Origin: Nostoc sp. HK-01 | GTDB lineage: Bacteria > Cyanobacteriota > Cyanobacteriia > Cyanobacteriales > Nostocaceae | Assembly (NCBI GenBank): GCA_003990705.1 | Contig: AP018318.1 | Location: 2,607,501 to 2,671,500 of the forward strand | Direction: 5' to 3' | Length of the DNA stretch: 64,000 nt | Shown: positions 18,699 through 28,504 of the stretch, piece by piece | How positions within the stretch are numbered: the stretch's first letter is position 1 | Layout of the letters: each line of letters begins with the position of its first letter | The notes under the pieces: generated by a model | Told to the model about the DNA's origin: nothing | What the model saw: the letters and a program-made list of their open reading frames with translations, nothing else | Database searches by the model: none | Translations under genes and position numbers: made by a program

Positions 18699-19334
18699 TT
18701 GCAATACATTTATCTTCACGGGTTTGCTTCTAGCCCTAAATCTGCTAAAGCCCAAGCTATGGGCGATCGCTTTACTAAAATTCCGATACAACTAAACATT
18801 CCTGATCTCAATGCTGGTGATTTTTCTGGGTTGACAATCACGCGCCAACTAAATCAAATAGCAGCAGCATTTCCTCATGATTCTGAACCCGTTACATTAA
18901 TAGGCTCTAGCTTAGGTGGTTTGGTATCTGCTCATTTGGCGCAGCAATATCAACAAGTGGAACGCTTAATTTTGTTAGCACCAGCTTTTGGGTTTTTATC
19001 TCATTGGTTGCCTAAGCTAGGAGATGAAGAGATGAAGCGCTGGCAACAAGAAAAATATCTCATGGTTTACCACTATGGGGAAGGGCGATCGCTCCCTCTA
19101 AGTTACGATTTCATCACAGATGCAGAGCAATACCAAGAGGATATATTGCAACGTCCGGTGCCAACGCTAATTTTACATGGCAGGCAAGATGAGGTCATTC
19201 CAATTACCGCTAGTCACCAATTTGCACGCTCTCGTCCTTGGGTAGAGTTAGTAGAACTCGATAGCGATCATGCTTTAGGCAATGTCACAGGAGAAATTTG
19301 GCAAGCAATTCACCTCTTCTGTCAGTTACCGTAA
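18699..19334 (+). CDS. YqiA-like alpha/beta-hydrolase (esterase)
   Basis: A 211-aa alpha/beta-hydrolase of the YqiA/UPF0227-like esterase group. The YLHGFASSPKSAKAQ start, nucleophile Ser in LIGSSLGGLVSAHLA, LILHGRQDEVIP with the acidic triad residue, and DSDHALGN with the catalytic His are all present. No signal peptide, so cytoplasmic; substrate unknown. The conserved N-terminus begins directly at TTG 18699 (LQYIYLHGF), with no ATG or GTG in frame before it, so TTG initiation is the best call. hisC follows 80 bp downstream in the same direction. Confidence 0.85.
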   Translation: MQYIYLHGFASSPKSAKAQAMGDRFTKIPIQLNIPDLNAGDFSGLTITRQLNQIAAAFPHDSEPVTLIGSSLGGLVSAHLAQQYQQVERLILLAPAFGFLSHWLPKLGDEEMKRWQQEKYLMVYHYGEGRSLPLSYDFITDAEQYQEDILQRPVPTLILHGRQDEVIPITASHQFARSRPWVELVELDSDHALGNVTGEIWQAIHLFCQLP

Positions 19335-19414
19335 AGCGGTAAAATATGAGACCAACCTACAAGCAATTTTCTCAGTTATTTGTTTTATTGACCAATGACT
19401 ATTAACTAAAAATT

Positions 19415-20581
19415 ATGCTTCCTTTTATTCGGTCAGATTTAGCCCAATTTACGGCTTACAAACCTCACCCTAGCAGCAATACAGCAGAACCAGTCACCAC
19501 AAAGTTTGATCGGCTGGATACAAATGAAAGTCCTGAAGATTTACCACCTGAACTAAAAGAAAAATTAGCCTGGACATATCAGCAAGTTATAGAAACAAAT
19601 CGCTATCCTGATGGCGGACATGAGCTACTGAAAGATGCGATCGCTGAGTATGTAAATGAATCGGCTAATCTTTCTTCAGCCTTGTTTACTGCTACTAATA
19701 TTTCTGTTGGTAATGGTTCCGATGAACTAATTCGCTCTTTATTAATTGCTACTTGTCTGGGAGGAGAAGGTTCAATTCTAGTAGCTAATCCCACTTTTTC
19801 GATGTATGGGATTTTAGCTCAAACCTTGGGTATTGGAGTGGTGACAGTTGGCAGAAATCAAACCAATTTTGAAATAGACATAAAAGCTGCACAAACAGCC
19901 ATCACCCAAACTCAAAATCCACCGATTCGAGTAGTTTTTGTTGTACATCCGAATTCTCCCACTGCTAATCTACTGACTGCGGCAGAATTAGCATGGCTCA
20001 GAAGTTTACCAGAAGAAATTTTAGTAGTAATTGATGAAGCTTACTTTGAATTTAGCCAAAATACTTTAGTGGGTGAATTGGTACAGCGACCCAATTGGAT
20101 CATTTTACGAACTTTTTCTAAGGCTTTCCGTTTAGCAGCATTGCGTGTGGGTTATTGTATTGCCCATCCAGAAGCGATCGCCATTTTAGAGAAAGTCCGC
20201 TTGCCTTACAATCTTCCTAGCTTTTCACTGGCAGCAGCATTAGTGGCTTTACAAAATCGTCAACTTTTGCTTAGTTCAATTCTACAAACACAGAATGAAC
20301 GCGACAAACTTATAGCAACCTTGGCGCAACATCCAGCCTTACAAGTAGCCGAAAGTGCCGCTAACTTTGTTTATCTACGTCTCCAGTCAAATAATTCTGA
20401 TTCACAGAATACTACTTTACAAAGTCTTCATCAACAACTCAGAAGTGCTGGAACTCTTGTCAGACTACTGAATGAAGGATTACGAATCACTATTGGGACT
20501 CCAGAAGAAAATTCCCGTACCTTGGAAAGACTACAAGCAGCTATGGCAAATTTTGAATACTTAGTATCTAGCAGTTTATGA
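19415..20581 (+). CDS. hisC: Histidinol-phosphate aminotransferase (fold-type I PLP enzyme)
   Basis: A 388-aa PLP-dependent aminotransferase of histidine biosynthesis, converting imidazole acetol-phosphate and glutamate to histidinol-phosphate. Family landmarks are LDTNESP near 30, [39 protein letters not shown], and the PLP-lysine motif [16 protein letters not shown] with Lys236. The length is slightly above the usual 350-370. It is not next to other his genes, which is normal in cyanobacteria. A second aminotransferase substrate (aromatic amino acids) is possible, since cyanobacteria often hold two HisC paralogues. It converges with the unknown gene at 20585-21139, with three bases between the stops. 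Confidence 0.9.
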   Translation: MLPFIRSDLAQFTAYKPHPSSNTAEPVTTKFDRLDTNESPEDLPPELKEKLAWTYQQVIETNRYPDGGHELLKDAIAEYVNESANLSSALFTATNISVGNGSDELIRSLLIATCLGGEGSILVANPTFSMYGILAQTLGIGVVTVGRNQTNFEIDIKAAQTAITQTQNPPIRVVFVVHPNSPTANLLTAAELAWLRSLPEEILVVIDEAYFEFSQNTLVGELVQRPNWIILRTFSKAFRLAALRVGYCIAHPEAIAILEKVRLPYNLPSFSLAAALVALQNRQLLLSSILQTQNERDKLIATLAQHPALQVAESAANFVYLRLQSNNSDSQNTTLQSLHQQLRSAGTLVRLLNEGLRITIGTPEENSRTLERLQAAMANFEYLVSSSL

Positions 20582-20584
20582 TAA

Positions 20585-21139
20585 CTAGTAATTAAATCTA
20601 CCATCAATTTCACTGCCCAAACGACGTACTATCCCTACAGTTTGGGGAAAAACACCCACTAAAAGTGCAAAGGCTTCATCAGGTAAATCAGCCACCATTT
20701 CTGATGGAAAATATTGGTCAAACTGATCTAAAATCTTCTGCACTCGCTGTTGCGGAACCGGATTTTCGGTAATTTGCTTAATCAACCGAATCCATTGTCG
20801 TCGAATCAAGTAGGCTTTCTGGCGTTCCTCATAAGATTCTGGACTTAATAAAGATAAATTGCCGATACGCAGAACCATCTGGCAATCACTGTCGTAATCT
20901 CCACCAACCGCTGCTCCCGGCCCAGCAAATTCTGCATGGTAGCGTTTAAAAAGTATTAACCCATTCCGCTTCCGACTATTGACAATAAAAACCTTTCCAC
21001 TATGCAGAAGTGTCAAGATATCCGAGCCGTATGATTGCTCAGTTCCATCTGGCATAACAAGATGGTCAAGAAAACTGGTGTCGGGGTAATAAGTTGATAC
21101 CATAGCGGTTTGATAGCGCATGTGCTTTTCGCTATCCAT
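20585..21139 (-). CDS. Conserved-looking hypothetical protein
   Basis: A 184-aa protein I do not recognise. It is well-behaved coding sequence with a balanced composition, no signal peptide and no membrane helix. The first half is beta-rich (MVSTYYPDTSFLDHLV, GKVFIVNSRKRNGLILFKRY) and the second half alpha-helical with basic patches (YLIRRQWIRLIKQI). The ATG at 21139 is used; a second Met at codon 7 is an alternative. It faces hisC tail to tail with a 3-nt gap. Nothing in the context reveals a role. Confidence 0.75.
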   Translation of the reverse strand: MDSEKHMRYQTAMVSTYYPDTSFLDHLVMPDGTEQSYGSDILTLLHSGKVFIVNSRKRNGLILFKRYHAEFAGPGAAVGGDYDSDCQMVLRIGNLSLLSPESYEERQKAYLIRRQWIRLIKQITENPVPQQRVQKILDQFDQYFPSEMVADLPDEAFALLVGVFPQTVGIVRRLGSEIDGRFNY

Positions 21140-21849
21140 GTTTTTTATAACTTTTGAATAATTTGGTAGTGGGATGCACGTTAAGCAGTAACTTGGTGTT
21201 AAATCAAATTAGTTTTTTGCTTATCTTACTATCAAGAACTTTTTGTTCAATTTAATAATAGAGATGGATGAGATGTCACTCATTAATTATGTAATCATAT
21301 TTTATGAGATATGGCTGAATTTGTCTTTAAACTAAACTATAAAAAAATTAAAGTTTCTATAAAGATGAATAAATTAAATACAAAGTTATTATGAGGGAAT
21401 TTTTATTTAGGGTAATTTTACTGATGGCTTCATCATAGTAGATATTATATATTGAGGAGTTTTGATTATTTTATTATTAAATAAAGTATAAGTAATTATT
21501 TTATATTAAGTCTAGAATTCCAATACAAGTCTGTGCATTATTGACCAATAATTTTACGCTTTACTTTCTCTTTCCTTTCTCTACACCTAGTTTACAAATC
21601 CACTTGGATTATTACATTAAATATATTGTATGGCTATTTATGTAAAAATCCCTTGAACTAGAGTTGAAAAATCAGTCTAATTTGGCTCAATTTGTTTTGA
21701 GGCGATTTGGACAATAAAAAACTAACTTAGACTTAAAATATGGCCCAAATATCCTAAGTGTTTTATCCTAGGAATACTAGAATTTAGTTACATAAATTTG
21801 AATGAAAACTGCCTTCAGCATATTTACATCCCATCCCACAATATAAAAT
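21140..21849. other. AT-rich intergenic region, nothing identified
   Basis: About 710 bp between the hypothetical gene's start and the acetyltransferase gene's end. No coding frame, tRNA, tandem repeat or strong hairpin was seen. The left part should contain the promoter of the hypothetical gene. Confidence 0.5.
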
Positions 21850-22467
21850 TTAGTCAGAAGAATCGAAATTTAAGTGTTTGTGTAAGAAGATTTGACGAGA
21901 ACGTTGGAGAAAGAATAAATTCCAATTAGATTCTACTTTATACATTTTGTAACCTAATTTGAAATACAACTGTCGCGCTTGATGGTTATCTTCTAAAACA
22001 TGGAGATATAAATCTTTAAAACCCCATTCTTGGCAAAGTGTTTCGCAACTCAGTAGTAACTTTGAAGCCACACCATTTCGACGATATTTTTGGTCAACAG
22101 CTAAATTAGATAGATAAAGGAAACTTTTGCCATTTTGTTTCCATGATTCATGGAAACGCAAGCCCAGTTCTACAGTTCCCACTAAATTATTAGCGCCAGT
22201 AATAGTAGTGTCAACAGCAACTAAACAAATATGGTGGGGTGCTGGTGATGATAAACGATTTCTGAAATCTTCGTAAATACCCAGACGTAACAATGGAAAA
22301 GCCCATCCCCAGAAACCAGTTTGAGAGTGAAAGCTTTCGGCAATAATCTGGGAAATAGCAGTCAAATCGGTAGGTGTAGCCGCACGAATTTGGAATTGTT
22401 GAGAAGCTTGATGCGCGGCTGATGTCAGTGGTTGTTCGTGAGATGAGTCAAAAAACCAGGATGTCAA
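21850..22467 (-). CDS. GNAT-family N-acetyltransferase
   Basis: A 205-aa protein with one acetyltransferase domain (about 26-175). Motif A is LSNLAVDQKYRRNGVASKLL, containing the R/Q-x-x-G-x-A acetyl-CoA loop (RRNGVA), and motif B is YLHVLEDNHQARQLYFKLGY. These are typical of RimI-like GNATs, but the substrate cannot be predicted. The only plausible start is TTG 22465-22467, with an in-frame stop shortly upstream and no other Met before residue 175. No partner gene is adjacent. Confidence 0.85.
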   Translation of the reverse strand: MTSWFFDSSHEQPLTSAAHQASQQFQIRAATPTDLTAISQIIAESFHSQTGFWGWAFPLLRLGIYEDFRNRLSSPAPHHICLVAVDTTITGANNLVGTVELGLRFHESWKQNGKSFLYLSNLAVDQKYRRNGVASKLLLSCETLCQEWGFKDLYLHVLEDNHQARQLYFKLGYKMYKVESNWNLFFLQRSRQIFLHKHLNFDSSD

Positions 22468-23053
22468 GGTTAGTTTATTATTAATTACATTTTACAAAAA
22501 TTTTCTCAAATATTCTAAAACACCGTTTGCTACTGTAAATACAATTGTTTTTTGTAGTTTAATGCCAATAAGTTATTTGGGTGTTCTAGGTTCTTCTGTA
22601 AGTTAATAACACACTCAGCATCCTTTTGGTGAATTCACAACATTAATTGTCACAACCAATAACATAATCTCAGCAATTATGATCTATCGCTGCTAAATGC
22701 TCAAGATTGGCTGTGGAGAATACTATCTGAATCTTGATTGAATTAGGTCTTTGACTGCTTCTAGGGGAAATTTAGTCCTGATCGCTGGCTGATGTCGCTG
22801 CTTAGTTATATAAATAAGTAAAGTTACAATAATCTACTTACCGTATTTATACTGAAAAAATCAGGCAAAATATTTTTGATATATATATTGTACTTATTTG
22901 GCGATCGCTTAGATAAACTAAGTACATGCTGTAATAGTTAAAGCAGCATTAATCTGTGACAGCCCCATGCCACTTGTCTAACTGCTGGTTATGATTGCTA
23001 AATTAGAATAAATAGTTAGTCTAATAGTATACTTTGCCTTTAATACTCATAGT

Positions 23054-23069
23054 TGTGACCTAGCTCACT
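23054..23069. promoter_or_regulatory. Possible cAMP-receptor-protein binding site
   Basis: TGTGACCTAGCTCACT matches the CRP/SYCRP1-type consensus TGTGA-N6-TCACA at 9 of 10 fixed positions. It lies about 400 bp upstream of the adenylate cyclase gene cyaC. A match of this quality is expected about 0.25 times in 64 kb by chance, so location is the main support. Confidence 0.4.
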
Positions 23070-23139
23070 CTTCCATGACCAACATAAATAAAATTTACCT
23101 GCAAATGTTATTACAACTGCAACAAAGGGCAAACTTAAT

Positions 23140-23313
23140 ATGCAGCTTCAGTTAGCTTTTCCGCCAGACCTGAATGCTGTGTGTATTCATCAAAAGTCTT
23201 CACGGGAGGTGAAACAACACTTGAAAAGCAAGCATCTACTCTTTAGTACCAAAATTGACCATTCCACTAAATCCGCTGTATCAGAGCAAGTGGCAAACAT
23301 TACCAGCTATTGA
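23140..23313 (+). CDS. Possible 57-aa small protein upstream of cyaC
   Basis: An ATG-initiated frame encoding a basic, soluble 57-residue peptide that begins MQLQLAFPPDLN and ends VANITSY. It sits between the CRP-like site and cyaC. No ribosome site or recognisable family supports it, and an open frame of this length can arise by chance. Listed because it could be a leader peptide. Confidence 0.2.
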   Translation: MQLQLAFPPDLNAVCIHQKSSREVKQHLKSKHLLFSTKIDHSTKSAVSEQVANITSY

Positions 23314-23467
23314 GGCTAATTACTGTGAGTAGATACTCTTACACCCAGCATTTGTATAGCCATACAACCCAATTGGGCAAAATGCTCTGCTCTTACCTGA
23401 TTCAGAAAAATTACCTCCTGAGCAGATTATTCTTTATTCAACTGCTGTTGCAGCAGGAAAGCGGTGC

Positions 23468-26400
23468 ATGAAATCTCAAGTAAACAGTAAGCCGAAAATT
23501 TTGGTTGTTGATGACGAACCAGACAACCTAGATTTGCTTTACCGTACTTTCTATCGTGATTATAAGGTGTTGCGGGCAACCTCTGGCCCTGCGGCATTAG
23601 ATCTGTTGGCAGAAGAAGGAGAGGTCGCAGTGATCATCTCTGATCAGCGAATGCCAATTATGAGTGGTACGGAATTTTTGAGCCTGACAGCAACTCAATA
23701 TCCAGATATTATTCGGATTATTTTGACTGGCTACACTGATGTTGAAGACTTAGTGGAAGCAATCAACGCTGGTAAGGTATTTAAATATGTCACCAAACCG
23801 TGGGAAGCGGAAGAACTCAAAGCTGTGGTACGCCAAGCCTTGGATACCCACAATGTTCTGAAAGCTCGTACCCGTGAACTAACTCGTACCCTCCGACAAG
23901 AATCACTGCTGAATACTGTTACCAACACAATTCGCAGTGCTTTAGACTATCGGCAAATTTTGCAAGCAATTGTCGATACAGTTGGTCACATGTTAGAGGT
24001 AGATGTTTGCCTCTTACGTCCTTTTCAAGATGAACAATTAGTAGACGAAGGGTTTATTTACCAAAAACCGCCCCAAGCTGAAACAGAGCAAGTCTCAGGG
24101 ATCTCAGGAGAAGATGTGTCAACCGCATCTTTCTTACCTTCGGCTGCTTTGTTAGCCCAAACTGTTTGGGAAACTCGTGAAGTTCAGGTAATTTACGATG
24201 TTGCTACCGATGAGCGAATTCAAGGAGAAAATTCCGAACTACAACAAAGAGGAACAGCTTTTGCTACTGCTAATATTTACTCCAGCTTAGTTGTACCGCT
24301 AATTTGTCAACAAGAATTGTTAGCCGTTTTAGCACTACATCAGTGCCACCAATCTCGTCTCTGGGGAACTGAAGAAATTCAGCTAGTGACAATGGTGGCA
24401 GATCAGGCCGCTTTAGCTTTATCTCAAGCTTATGCTTATGAACAAGTACGTGCTTTAGCGAAGCGAGAAGCGTTAATTAATACAATTACAACAGCAATTC
24501 GCTCTAGCTTAGACCCACAAGATATTTTTGCTGCTATTACCCACAAATTAGGCCAAGCATTACAAGTTGACGGCTGTGCGCTGTCTTTATGGACAGAAGA
24601 AGAAGAATCTGTCCAGTGTGTTGGTTTATATGATAGTTTTCAACATTCTGACCATTCGCTCAAGCCAAGCCAAAATTTTAATTTAAATACTAATCTTGAC
24701 TTAATATCTCAAAATTTCCCTTACTCGACGCAAGCTCCTATTAAAGATAACCCTCTATTACAAGAAATTTTGCGGACACAGGAGCCGATAGTAATTTCTG
24801 ATATGAGTGTCTGTCCCTTAGAACTGAAGGGATTTGATTTGCCTTTGAAAAAGCCAGCCCGATCGCTCATGGTTGTGCCTTTATTAGCTGATGGCAAATG
24901 TATTGGGAGTATTACCTTACGGGAAGGGCGAAAAGTCCGTGGATGGGTATCATCTGATATTGAACTCGCCAAAGCAGTGGCCGCACAAGCCGCGATCGCT
25001 GTCCAGCAGTCACGTCTCTATCAAAAAACCCGTGAACAAGCAGAGCGTTTATTGGAACTAGATAAACAAAAAACTGAATTTTTCCAAAATATTTCTCATG
25101 AATTCCGCACCCCAATTACCTTGATTCAAGGGCCATTAGAATCTGCGGTAGCTGCTGGGGAAGGTCTATCTCATGCTCAAAGTGCGATCGCGTTGCGTAA
25201 CTCTCGCCGTCTGCTGCGATTAGTCAACCAATTACTCGACTTACAACGCCTAGATGCTGGCCGAATGCAGCCGAGCTTTCGTCCCTGTGATTTAGTGGAA
25301 TTTGTCAGCCAAATTGTTGAGTCATTTCGTCCCTACTGTGAGAAAAAACAACTGCATCTAGCAACTGATTTTACTGCATGTCCCAAGGTTTACTTAGATA
25401 TGGAAAAATTTGACAAAGTGGTTTACAACCTCTTATCAAATGCCATGAAGTTTACACCTGAAGATGGCACAATTAGCGTTACACTACAAAATCAAGACGA
25501 ATACTGCATCCTCCAAGTAAAAGATACAGGAATTGGCATTATTCAAGAACAAATTCCCATGTTATTTGAGCGATTCCGCCAAGCTGAAGGCTCGGAAAAC
25601 CGTTCCTATGAAGGTAGCGGACTGGGTTTGGCTTTAGTCAAAGAATTAGTAGAACTGCATGGCGGTAAAATCACTGTAGACTCAGTTTATGGTGAAGGAA
25701 CGACTTTCACATTATGGCTGCTCACTGGCTATGATCACTTACCAATCAACCAAGTATTAGAAACACCTGCTGAATTAAATACTAGCCGTGCCACTGTTGA
25801 ATTAGCTGATTTAGAACTCATCGAAGCCACTACTGAAAAGTTAGAACATATCTCCCCTAATCACAATTCAGCACTCAACAACACCAGGTCGCTCATTTCG
25901 GCAGAGCCATCAACGCCGCAAACTTCTAAACACTCTATCTTAGTTGTAGACGACAACCCAGATTTACGAACTTACGTATCCGATATCATCCGCCGCAATG
26001 GCTATCAAGTCCACACGGCTCGTAATGGTTATGAAGGGTTTGGTGTAGTTCAAGAAATTTTACCCAGCTTGATTGTTACAGATTTGATGATGCCTTTGGT
26101 AACTGGGCTGGAAATGATTCGGATGATTCGCTCTGATGAGAAATTAAAAGGAATTCCAATCATTTTGCTTACAGCCAAAGTTGATGAAGAAACCCGTATT
26201 GAAAGCACAGAACATGGTGCAGATGCCTATTTAGCCAAACCATTTAATGACAGAGAACTTTTAGCAGAGGTCAGGAATCTCTTAGCCTTGAAGGAAAATG
26301 AACGACGAGTTGTAGAATTAAATACTTATCTAACAGAATCAGTTCTCAAGCGTTTTTTACCAACTGTGTTAGTGCAGAAAGCCGCAGCAGGGGATTTAAC

Positions 26401-27010
26401 TTTAGATTTACGTCCAGAACCACGGTTGATTACAGTTTTGTTTAGTGACATTGTAGGGTTTACTCAATTAGCCAATACTCTTAGATCTCGACGGGTGGCA
26501 GAATTGCTAAATGAGTATTTAGAATGTATGACCAAAGTTGTGTTTGATAACGGCGGTACTGTAGATAAATTTATGGGAGATGCGATTTTGGCTTTATATG
26601 GAGCGCCAGAAGAACTGACTCCTAATGAACAGGTACGTCGAGCTATTAATACAGCTAGAGCAATGCACCGCGCACTCTCGCAGTTAAACCAGCGCTGGCG
26701 AGAGCAAGGTGTATTTGAAAGTGATGGACGTTCTAGTGTACAGTTTCGCTGTGGTATTCACCAAGGTACAGCGGTTGTGGGTATGTTTGGTAGTGCAGAA
26801 CGCGCCGACTATACGGCTATTGGGCCAAGTGTGAATATTGCTGCTCGATTGCAAGCTGCTGCTGTTCCCGGTACGATTTTAGTTTCGGCTGCTGTGGCAG
26901 ATTATTTGCAGGATGAAGAAATTACCAAAGGTAGTCCACTGAAACTTAAAGGAGTTGATGAAACTGTCCTGACTTTTGCTGTTTCGCCAGATCTAGTAGT
27001 TAATCGCTAA
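23468..27010 (+). CDS. cyaC: CyaC-type adenylate cyclase: REC-GAF-GAF-histidine kinase-REC-cyclase
   Basis: A 1,180-aa multidomain cAMP-producing enzyme. Receiver 1 (about 10-125) has Asp59. Two GAF domains follow (about 150-320 and 335-515). HisKA has His544 in NISHEFRTPITLIQ, and the HATPase domain ends near 750. Receiver 2 (about 825-945) has Asp872. The class III cyclase domain (about 985-1170) has metal ligands Asp994 (LFSDIVGFT) and Asp1038 (KFMGDA). Base-selecting residues are Lys1034 and Thr1116 (DYTAIGPSVN); in Spirulina CyaC the equivalent pair is Lys1057/Thr1139, with the same spacing of 82, supporting ATP rather than GTP as substrate. In the known CyaC, autophosphorylation of the kinase and transfer to receiver domains activates the cyclase. 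ATG 23468. A 9-bp hairpin and the TonB-like gene follow within 60 bp. Confidence 0.94.
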   Translation: MKSQVNSKPKILVVDDEPDNLDLLYRTFYRDYKVLRATSGPAALDLLAEEGEVAVIISDQRMPIMSGTEFLSLTATQYPDIIRIILTGYTDVEDLVEAINAGKVFKYVTKPWEAEELKAVVRQALDTHNVLKARTRELTRTLRQESLLNTVTNTIRSALDYRQILQAIVDTVGHMLEVDVCLLRPFQDEQLVDEGFIYQKPPQAETEQVSGISGEDVSTASFLPSAALLAQTVWETREVQVIYDVATDERIQGENSELQQRGTAFATANIYSSLVVPLICQQELLAVLALHQCHQSRLWGTEEIQLVTMVADQAALALSQAYAYEQVRALAKREALINTITTAIRSSLDPQDIFAAITHKLGQALQVDGCALSLWTEEEESVQCVGLYDSFQHSDHSLKPSQNFNLNTNLDLISQNFPYSTQAPIKDNPLLQEILRTQEPIVISDMSVCPLELKGFDLPLKKPARSLMVVPLLADGKCIGSITLREGRKVRGWVSSDIELAKAVAAQAAIAVQQSRLYQKTREQAERLLELDKQKTEFFQNISHEFRTPITLIQGPLESAVAAGEGLSHAQSAIALRNSRRLLRLVNQLLDLQRLDAGRMQPSFRPCDLVEFVSQIVESFRPYCEKKQLHLATDFTACPKVYLDMEKFDKVVYNLLSNAMKFTPEDGTISVTLQNQDEYCILQVKDTGIGIIQEQIPMLFERFRQAEGSENRSYEGSGLGLALVKELVELHGGKITVDSVYGEGTTFTLWLLTGYDHLPINQVLETPAELNTSRATVELADLELIEATTEKLEHISPNHNSALNNTRSLISAEPSTPQTSKHSILVVDDNPDLRTYVSDIIRRNGYQVHTARNGYEGFGVVQEILPSLIVTDLMMPLVTGLEMIRMIRSDEKLKGIPIILLTAKVDEETRIESTEHGADAYLAKPFNDRELLAEVRNLLALKENERRVVELNTYLTESVLKRFLPTVLVQKAAAGDLTLDLRPEPRLITVLFSDIVGFTQLANTLRSRRVAELLNEYLECMTKVVFDNGGTVDKFMGDAILALYGAPEELTPNEQVRRAINTARAMHRALSQLNQRWREQGVFESDGRSSVQFRCGIHQGTAVVGMFGSAERADYTAIGPSVNIAARLQAAAVPGTILVSAAVADYLQDEEITKGSPLKLKGVDETVLTFAVSPDLVVNR

Positions 27011-27020
27011 GATCCAAACG

Positions 27021-27046
27021 GAGTCTTTAAGCTTTGCTAAAGACTC
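27021..27046 (+). terminator. Stem-loop between cyaC and the TonB-like gene
   Basis: GAGTCTTTA (27021-27029) pairs perfectly with TAAAGACTC (27038-27046) around an 8-nt loop. It begins 11 bp after the cyaC stop. There is no clear T-run, so it may be an attenuator or 3' stabiliser. Confidence 0.45.
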
Positions 27047-27070
27047 TGAATTATATTTGGCTTCGGTGAT

Positions 27071-28243
27071 ATGACAACGCCTGTTGCAGACAAAACTCCT
27101 GTTCCACCCAAGATTTGGAGACGACATAACGATCCTCCAAGTTTGTGGATTTTTGTCACTATTAGTTCAGTTTCCCTGCATTTGTTGATTTTCTGGCTGA
27201 TGCGCTCTTCTAATGTGTTTGGATTATGGTTTCCACAGCAAAGTCAAGCTATTGTTCCCATCGAGTTGGTAGAAATTTCTCCCACAGCAAAATCAAAATT
27301 ACCGACAACAACAGTCTCACCCAAACCAAATATCTCATCCCAGCAGAATGTAGCCAGAACTTTGCCAGAAACAGCCAAAAATATAGCTAGAAATCAGGAT
27401 TCTGAAACCAGCATTCTGAATCGGAAGGAAGTTGTTTCTCCAAAAAACCCCAAACCATCAGTCAAAAAATCTGTTTCACAACCCAAACCCAAAGCACAAA
27501 CGACACCAAAACCCAGTTTTACACCTGACTTGACTAAATCTACGCCAATTCCCAAAGCTACACCGACAATTCCTATTGCTAATCTTCCTTGGAATCGCCG
27601 ACAAAGAATTATCCTCGGAAAAGGAAAACCATTACCAAGCGGCATTCCTTCAGAACAACCAACAAATTCGACCACAGGAACAGAGAATAATCCCCGCACC
27701 CCAATAGGAAGTCCTTCTCCAGGTTCCACCGATAATACTTCTAACACGCCTCTTCAAAGAAATCCTACTACTTCTCCAAGTCCTACTAATAAAACTTCAC
27801 CCATTCCCACAAGAAATACTCCTCAAACTCCTACAGACAAAAATCCCACCACTTCTGAACAAGCTGGCTCGACAATCACAATAGTGCCTTTCGCTGATCA
27901 GGAAATGCGTCAACTAAGCAAAGATTTACCTGATGTTCTGGCTAAATACCAGGGAAGTGGTACGAAAACATTAGCAGCGAATTCCCTCGATGGCGAAAAT
28001 GGACTTGCACCTGCACAACTTATAGCCAGCTTCGTAATTGATAAAAATGGTAACTTTCAACAGGCTGTAGTCATAGAAATACAACCTTCCAACCTTCAAA
28101 GCGAAAAAAATCTATACCAACAAGCAATCAACGAACTTTTTAGGAACGAGAAGTTTACCCCAGCCTACAATCAAGATGGCAGTAAACCAGATTTGAGTAA
28201 TCTCTTTGTCAAAATTACAATTCAACCTGTCAATTCTAATTAG
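27071..28243 (+). CDS. TonB-like energy transducer / proline-rich envelope protein
   Basis: A 390-aa protein with a cytoplasmic lead, a single membrane anchor at about 27-45 (LWIFVTISSVSLHLLIFWLM), and a long Pro/Thr/Ser/Asn-rich periplasmic stalk (about 70-270). The folded C-terminal domain (about 275-385) includes LIASFVIDKNGNFQQAVV and INELFRNEKFTPAYNQDG. The layout, including the VELVEI-like segment after the anchor, is that of TonB proteins, and the end resembles a TonB_C fold. ExbB/ExbD genes are not adjacent. Identification rests on architecture more than on sharp motifs; it could also be a TolA-like or other stalked envelope protein. ATG 27071 lies 60 bp after cyaC, so co-transcription is possible. 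Confidence 0.68.
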   Translation: MTTPVADKTPVPPKIWRRHNDPPSLWIFVTISSVSLHLLIFWLMRSSNVFGLWFPQQSQAIVPIELVEISPTAKSKLPTTTVSPKPNISSQQNVARTLPETAKNIARNQDSETSILNRKEVVSPKNPKPSVKKSVSQPKPKAQTTPKPSFTPDLTKSTPIPKATPTIPIANLPWNRRQRIILGKGKPLPSGIPSEQPTNSTTGTENNPRTPIGSPSPGSTDNTSNTPLQRNPTTSPSPTNKTSPIPTRNTPQTPTDKNPTTSEQAGSTITIVPFADQEMRQLSKDLPDVLAKYQGSGTKTLAANSLDGENGLAPAQLIASFVIDKNGNFQQAVVIEIQPSNLQSEKNLYQQAINELFRNEKFTPAYNQDGSKPDLSNLFVKITIQPVNSN

Positions 28244-28293
28244 ATGTTTGAATTTTCTGCAAAATAGTGTTATTATGTTTAAGTTGGAAATTT

Positions 28294-28364
28294 GCGGGCG
28301 TAGTTTAGTGGTAAAACTATAGCCTTCCAAGCTATTAATGCGGGTTCGATTCCCGCCGCCCGCT
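28294..28364 (+). tRNA. tRNA-Gly (anticodon UCC)
   Basis: A 71-nt cloverleaf: acceptor GCGGGCG / CGCCCGC with discriminator T. The anticodon stem ATAGC/GCTAT carries loop CTTCCAA, giving anticodon UCC. The T-arm is GCGGG-TTCGATT-CCCGC. The 3' CCA is not encoded. Confidence 0.96.
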
Positions 28365-28504
28365 TAAAGAGTATTTAAAGCTTTAATATTTTAATGAAAC
28401 CCAAGGTGATTTTAGAGCTTCACCACAGTAATTACAACTAATCCCATTTCACGAACATCCTCCTATGCTTGTGTAAATTTTGCGATCAAGCCTATATGCA
28501 GTAA

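Larger units (their letters stand above)
22468..23467. other. 1-kb upstream region of cyaC
   Basis: No confident gene. It holds a near-palindromic CRP-type site (23054-23069) and a 57-codon open frame of doubtful status (23140-23313), listed separately. It probably contains the cyaC promoter and a long leader. Confidence 0.5.
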
